Assembly: GCA_002418465.1 (NCBI GenBank) | Contig: DIEE01000298.1 | Span: forward strand, 1 to 6,637 | From: Pseudomonas sp. UBA5782 | GTDB lineage: Bacteria; Pseudomonadota; Gammaproteobacteria; Pseudomonadales; Pseudomonadaceae | DNA: 6,637 bases | Direction of reading: 5' to 3' | Shown here: positions 5,780 to 6,637 of the stretch, piece after piece | How positions within the stretch are numbered: the stretch's first letter is position 1 | Layout: every line of letters starts with the position of its first letter | Position numbers and translations under genes: made by a program | Notes under the pieces: generated by a model | The model's input: the letters and a program-made list of their open reading frames with translations, nothing else | Told to the model about the DNA's origin: nothing | Databases searched by the model: none

Positions 5780-6637
5780 ATGTCCGAACTGCCTGACGCC
5801 CACCAGGAAGCCTTCGCCCGCCACCTCGCCGATCTCTGGCCGAGCGCCGCTGCTGCGCCGTATCTGCACGCCTTCCGGATCAGCCATCATCCGGCCTGGA
5901 AGCAGTGGCGCGGCCTGGCCGGACGCGAGGCGACGAGCTGGTGGTGCACCTCGCTGGAGCAGGCGCAGCGGCATTATTCCTGGACGCAGAGCAAGGGCGG
6001 CGAACCGTTCGAGGTGCTCGCCGCCGGTTTCCGCGCGGCGCTGGCGGCGGGCGACGAGGCGCGTGCGCGGCATTTCTGCCTGGCGATCTTCGCCTGGGGC
6101 GGCGTGGCGAAGAAACCCGACGACGGCTCCCGGCTGTGGGTCGAGCGGCAATTCGCCAGCGCCACGCTGTGCCGGGAGACGTTGGCCGCGGTTGCGCTGC
6201 TGCAACCAGCTTCGGCGGATCTACTGGCGCGTTTCGACGGCAGCGACCTGCTGATGAACGCGGCGATGACCAAGGTCTACGCAGCGGCCTCGCCGGATTC
6301 GCTGATCATCTACGATGGTCGCGTCGGCGCGGCGCTCGGCCTGTTCGCCCGGCGCCTGCTGGCGGCGCAGGGCCTGACCGAAGTACCCGCGGCGCTGGCG
6401 TTTCGCTGGGGGCCGGCGCAGACCAAGCCCTACGATTCGCGCAATCCGTCGCAGGCCGGCTACGCCTTCCAGTCGCTCTACCAGCAGTCGCGTCGCGCCG
6501 AGCGGCATCCCGACCGGCTCTGGGCGGAGCTGGTACGCGGCAGCTCGGCGATACTGCTGCGCGCGCGGGCGCTGCTGGCCGGGCGCGGTGCGCGGGTGAG
6601 CCTGGGTGACTTCGAGCAGGCGCTGTTCATGCTCGGC
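5780..6637 (+). CDS. Unrecognised protein, 3' truncated by window end
   Basis: The frame starts at ATG 5780-5782, has GGAAAA (5769-5774) just upstream, and stays open for 286 codons to the last base. The end of the gene is outside the window. The product is soluble-looking and mainly helical, rich in Ala, Arg and Trp, with no signal peptide or membrane helix. Notable segments: W-K-Q-W-R-G (40-45), I-F-A-W-G-G (103-108), M-N-A-A-M-T-K-V-Y (159-167), I-I-Y-D-G-R-V-G-A-A-L-G (176-187), R-N-P-S (221-224) and a basic helix R-G-S-S-A-I-L-L-R-A-R (253-263). The T-K-V-Y block followed 14 residues later by Y-D-G-R-V is loosely reminiscent of the lysine/aspartate core of helix-hairpin-helix DNA glycosylases (OGG-like fold), but spacing and context differ, so I assign no function. 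It is divergent from the small exported-protein gene, with 176 bp between their start codons; no convincing promoter is seen there. Confidence 0.75.
   Translation, partial: MSELPDAHQEAFARHLADLWPSAAAAPYLHAFRISHHPAWKQWRGLAGREATSWWCTSLEQAQRHYSWTQSKGGEPFEVLAAGFRAALAAGDEARARHFCLAIFAWGGVAKKPDDGSRLWVERQFASATLCRETLAAVALLQPASADLLARFDGSDLLMNAAMTKVYAAASPDSLIIYDGRVGAALGLFARRLLAAQGLTEVPAALAFRWGPAQTKPYDSRNPSQAGYAFQSLYQQSRRAERHPDRLWAELVRGSSAILLRARALLAGRGARVSLGDFEQALFMLG

Noticed and set aside
1..6637. CRISPR array, tRNA or rRNA gene, transposase, phage or toxin-antitoxin pair
   Set aside because: No regularly spaced direct repeats, cloverleaf, ribosomal RNA signature or recognisable mobile-element protein was found on either strand.

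Overview
The window is GC-rich proteobacterial chromosomal DNA. Gene content and order point to Pseudomonas or a close relative: a LuxR-type response regulator (erdR/crbR), dgkA, a LysR regulator (finR) and fpr lie side by side, the order I recall from Pseudomonas putida-type genomes. No plasmid, phage or transposase gene is seen. Most of the window is ordinary core genome; the less routine parts are one short palindromic repeat, one regulatory region and one unrecognised gene at the right edge.

Left part (1-1458): the 3' portion of a DsbA-fold thiol oxidoreductase gene on the + strand converges on a 10-helix EamA/DMT transporter gene on the - strand, with a short GC hairpin between them. From 1459 to 1727 there is no gene. 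This stretch holds a nearly symmetric 144-bp palindromic element (1548-1691), MITE- or REP-like in form, which sits between the divergent transporter and response regulator genes and ends 36 bp before the erdR start codon.

Middle (1728-4680): erdR (acetate/ethanol oxidation response regulator) is followed by dgkA (diacylglycerol kinase) on the same strand. dgkA converges on finR with no spacer: the two stop codons abut as TGATCA. finR is divergent from fpr (ferredoxin/flavodoxin-NADP+ reductase). The finR-fpr gap is a compact AT-rich control region with a good sigma70-type fpr promoter and three ATATCT elements spaced exactly 22 bp apart. These are candidate FinR binding sites, fitting the known role of FinR as the redox-responsive activator of fpr. 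A strong, probably two-way, intrinsic terminator closes fpr.

Right part (4694-6637): trmO (tRNA m6t6A37 methyltransferase, TsaA/YaeB family) is on the - strand, preceded 28 bp upstream by a 64-residue putatively exported protein with two cysteines, probably in the same transcript. Divergent from them is an open reading frame of at least 286 codons that starts at 5780 and runs off the window end. I do not recognise its family with confidence; it has a segment vaguely like a helix-hairpin-helix glycosylase core.

No clear new multi-gene system is visible. The most rewarding items are the palindromic element upstream of erdR, the 22-bp periodic finR/fpr operator and the unrecognised truncated gene.
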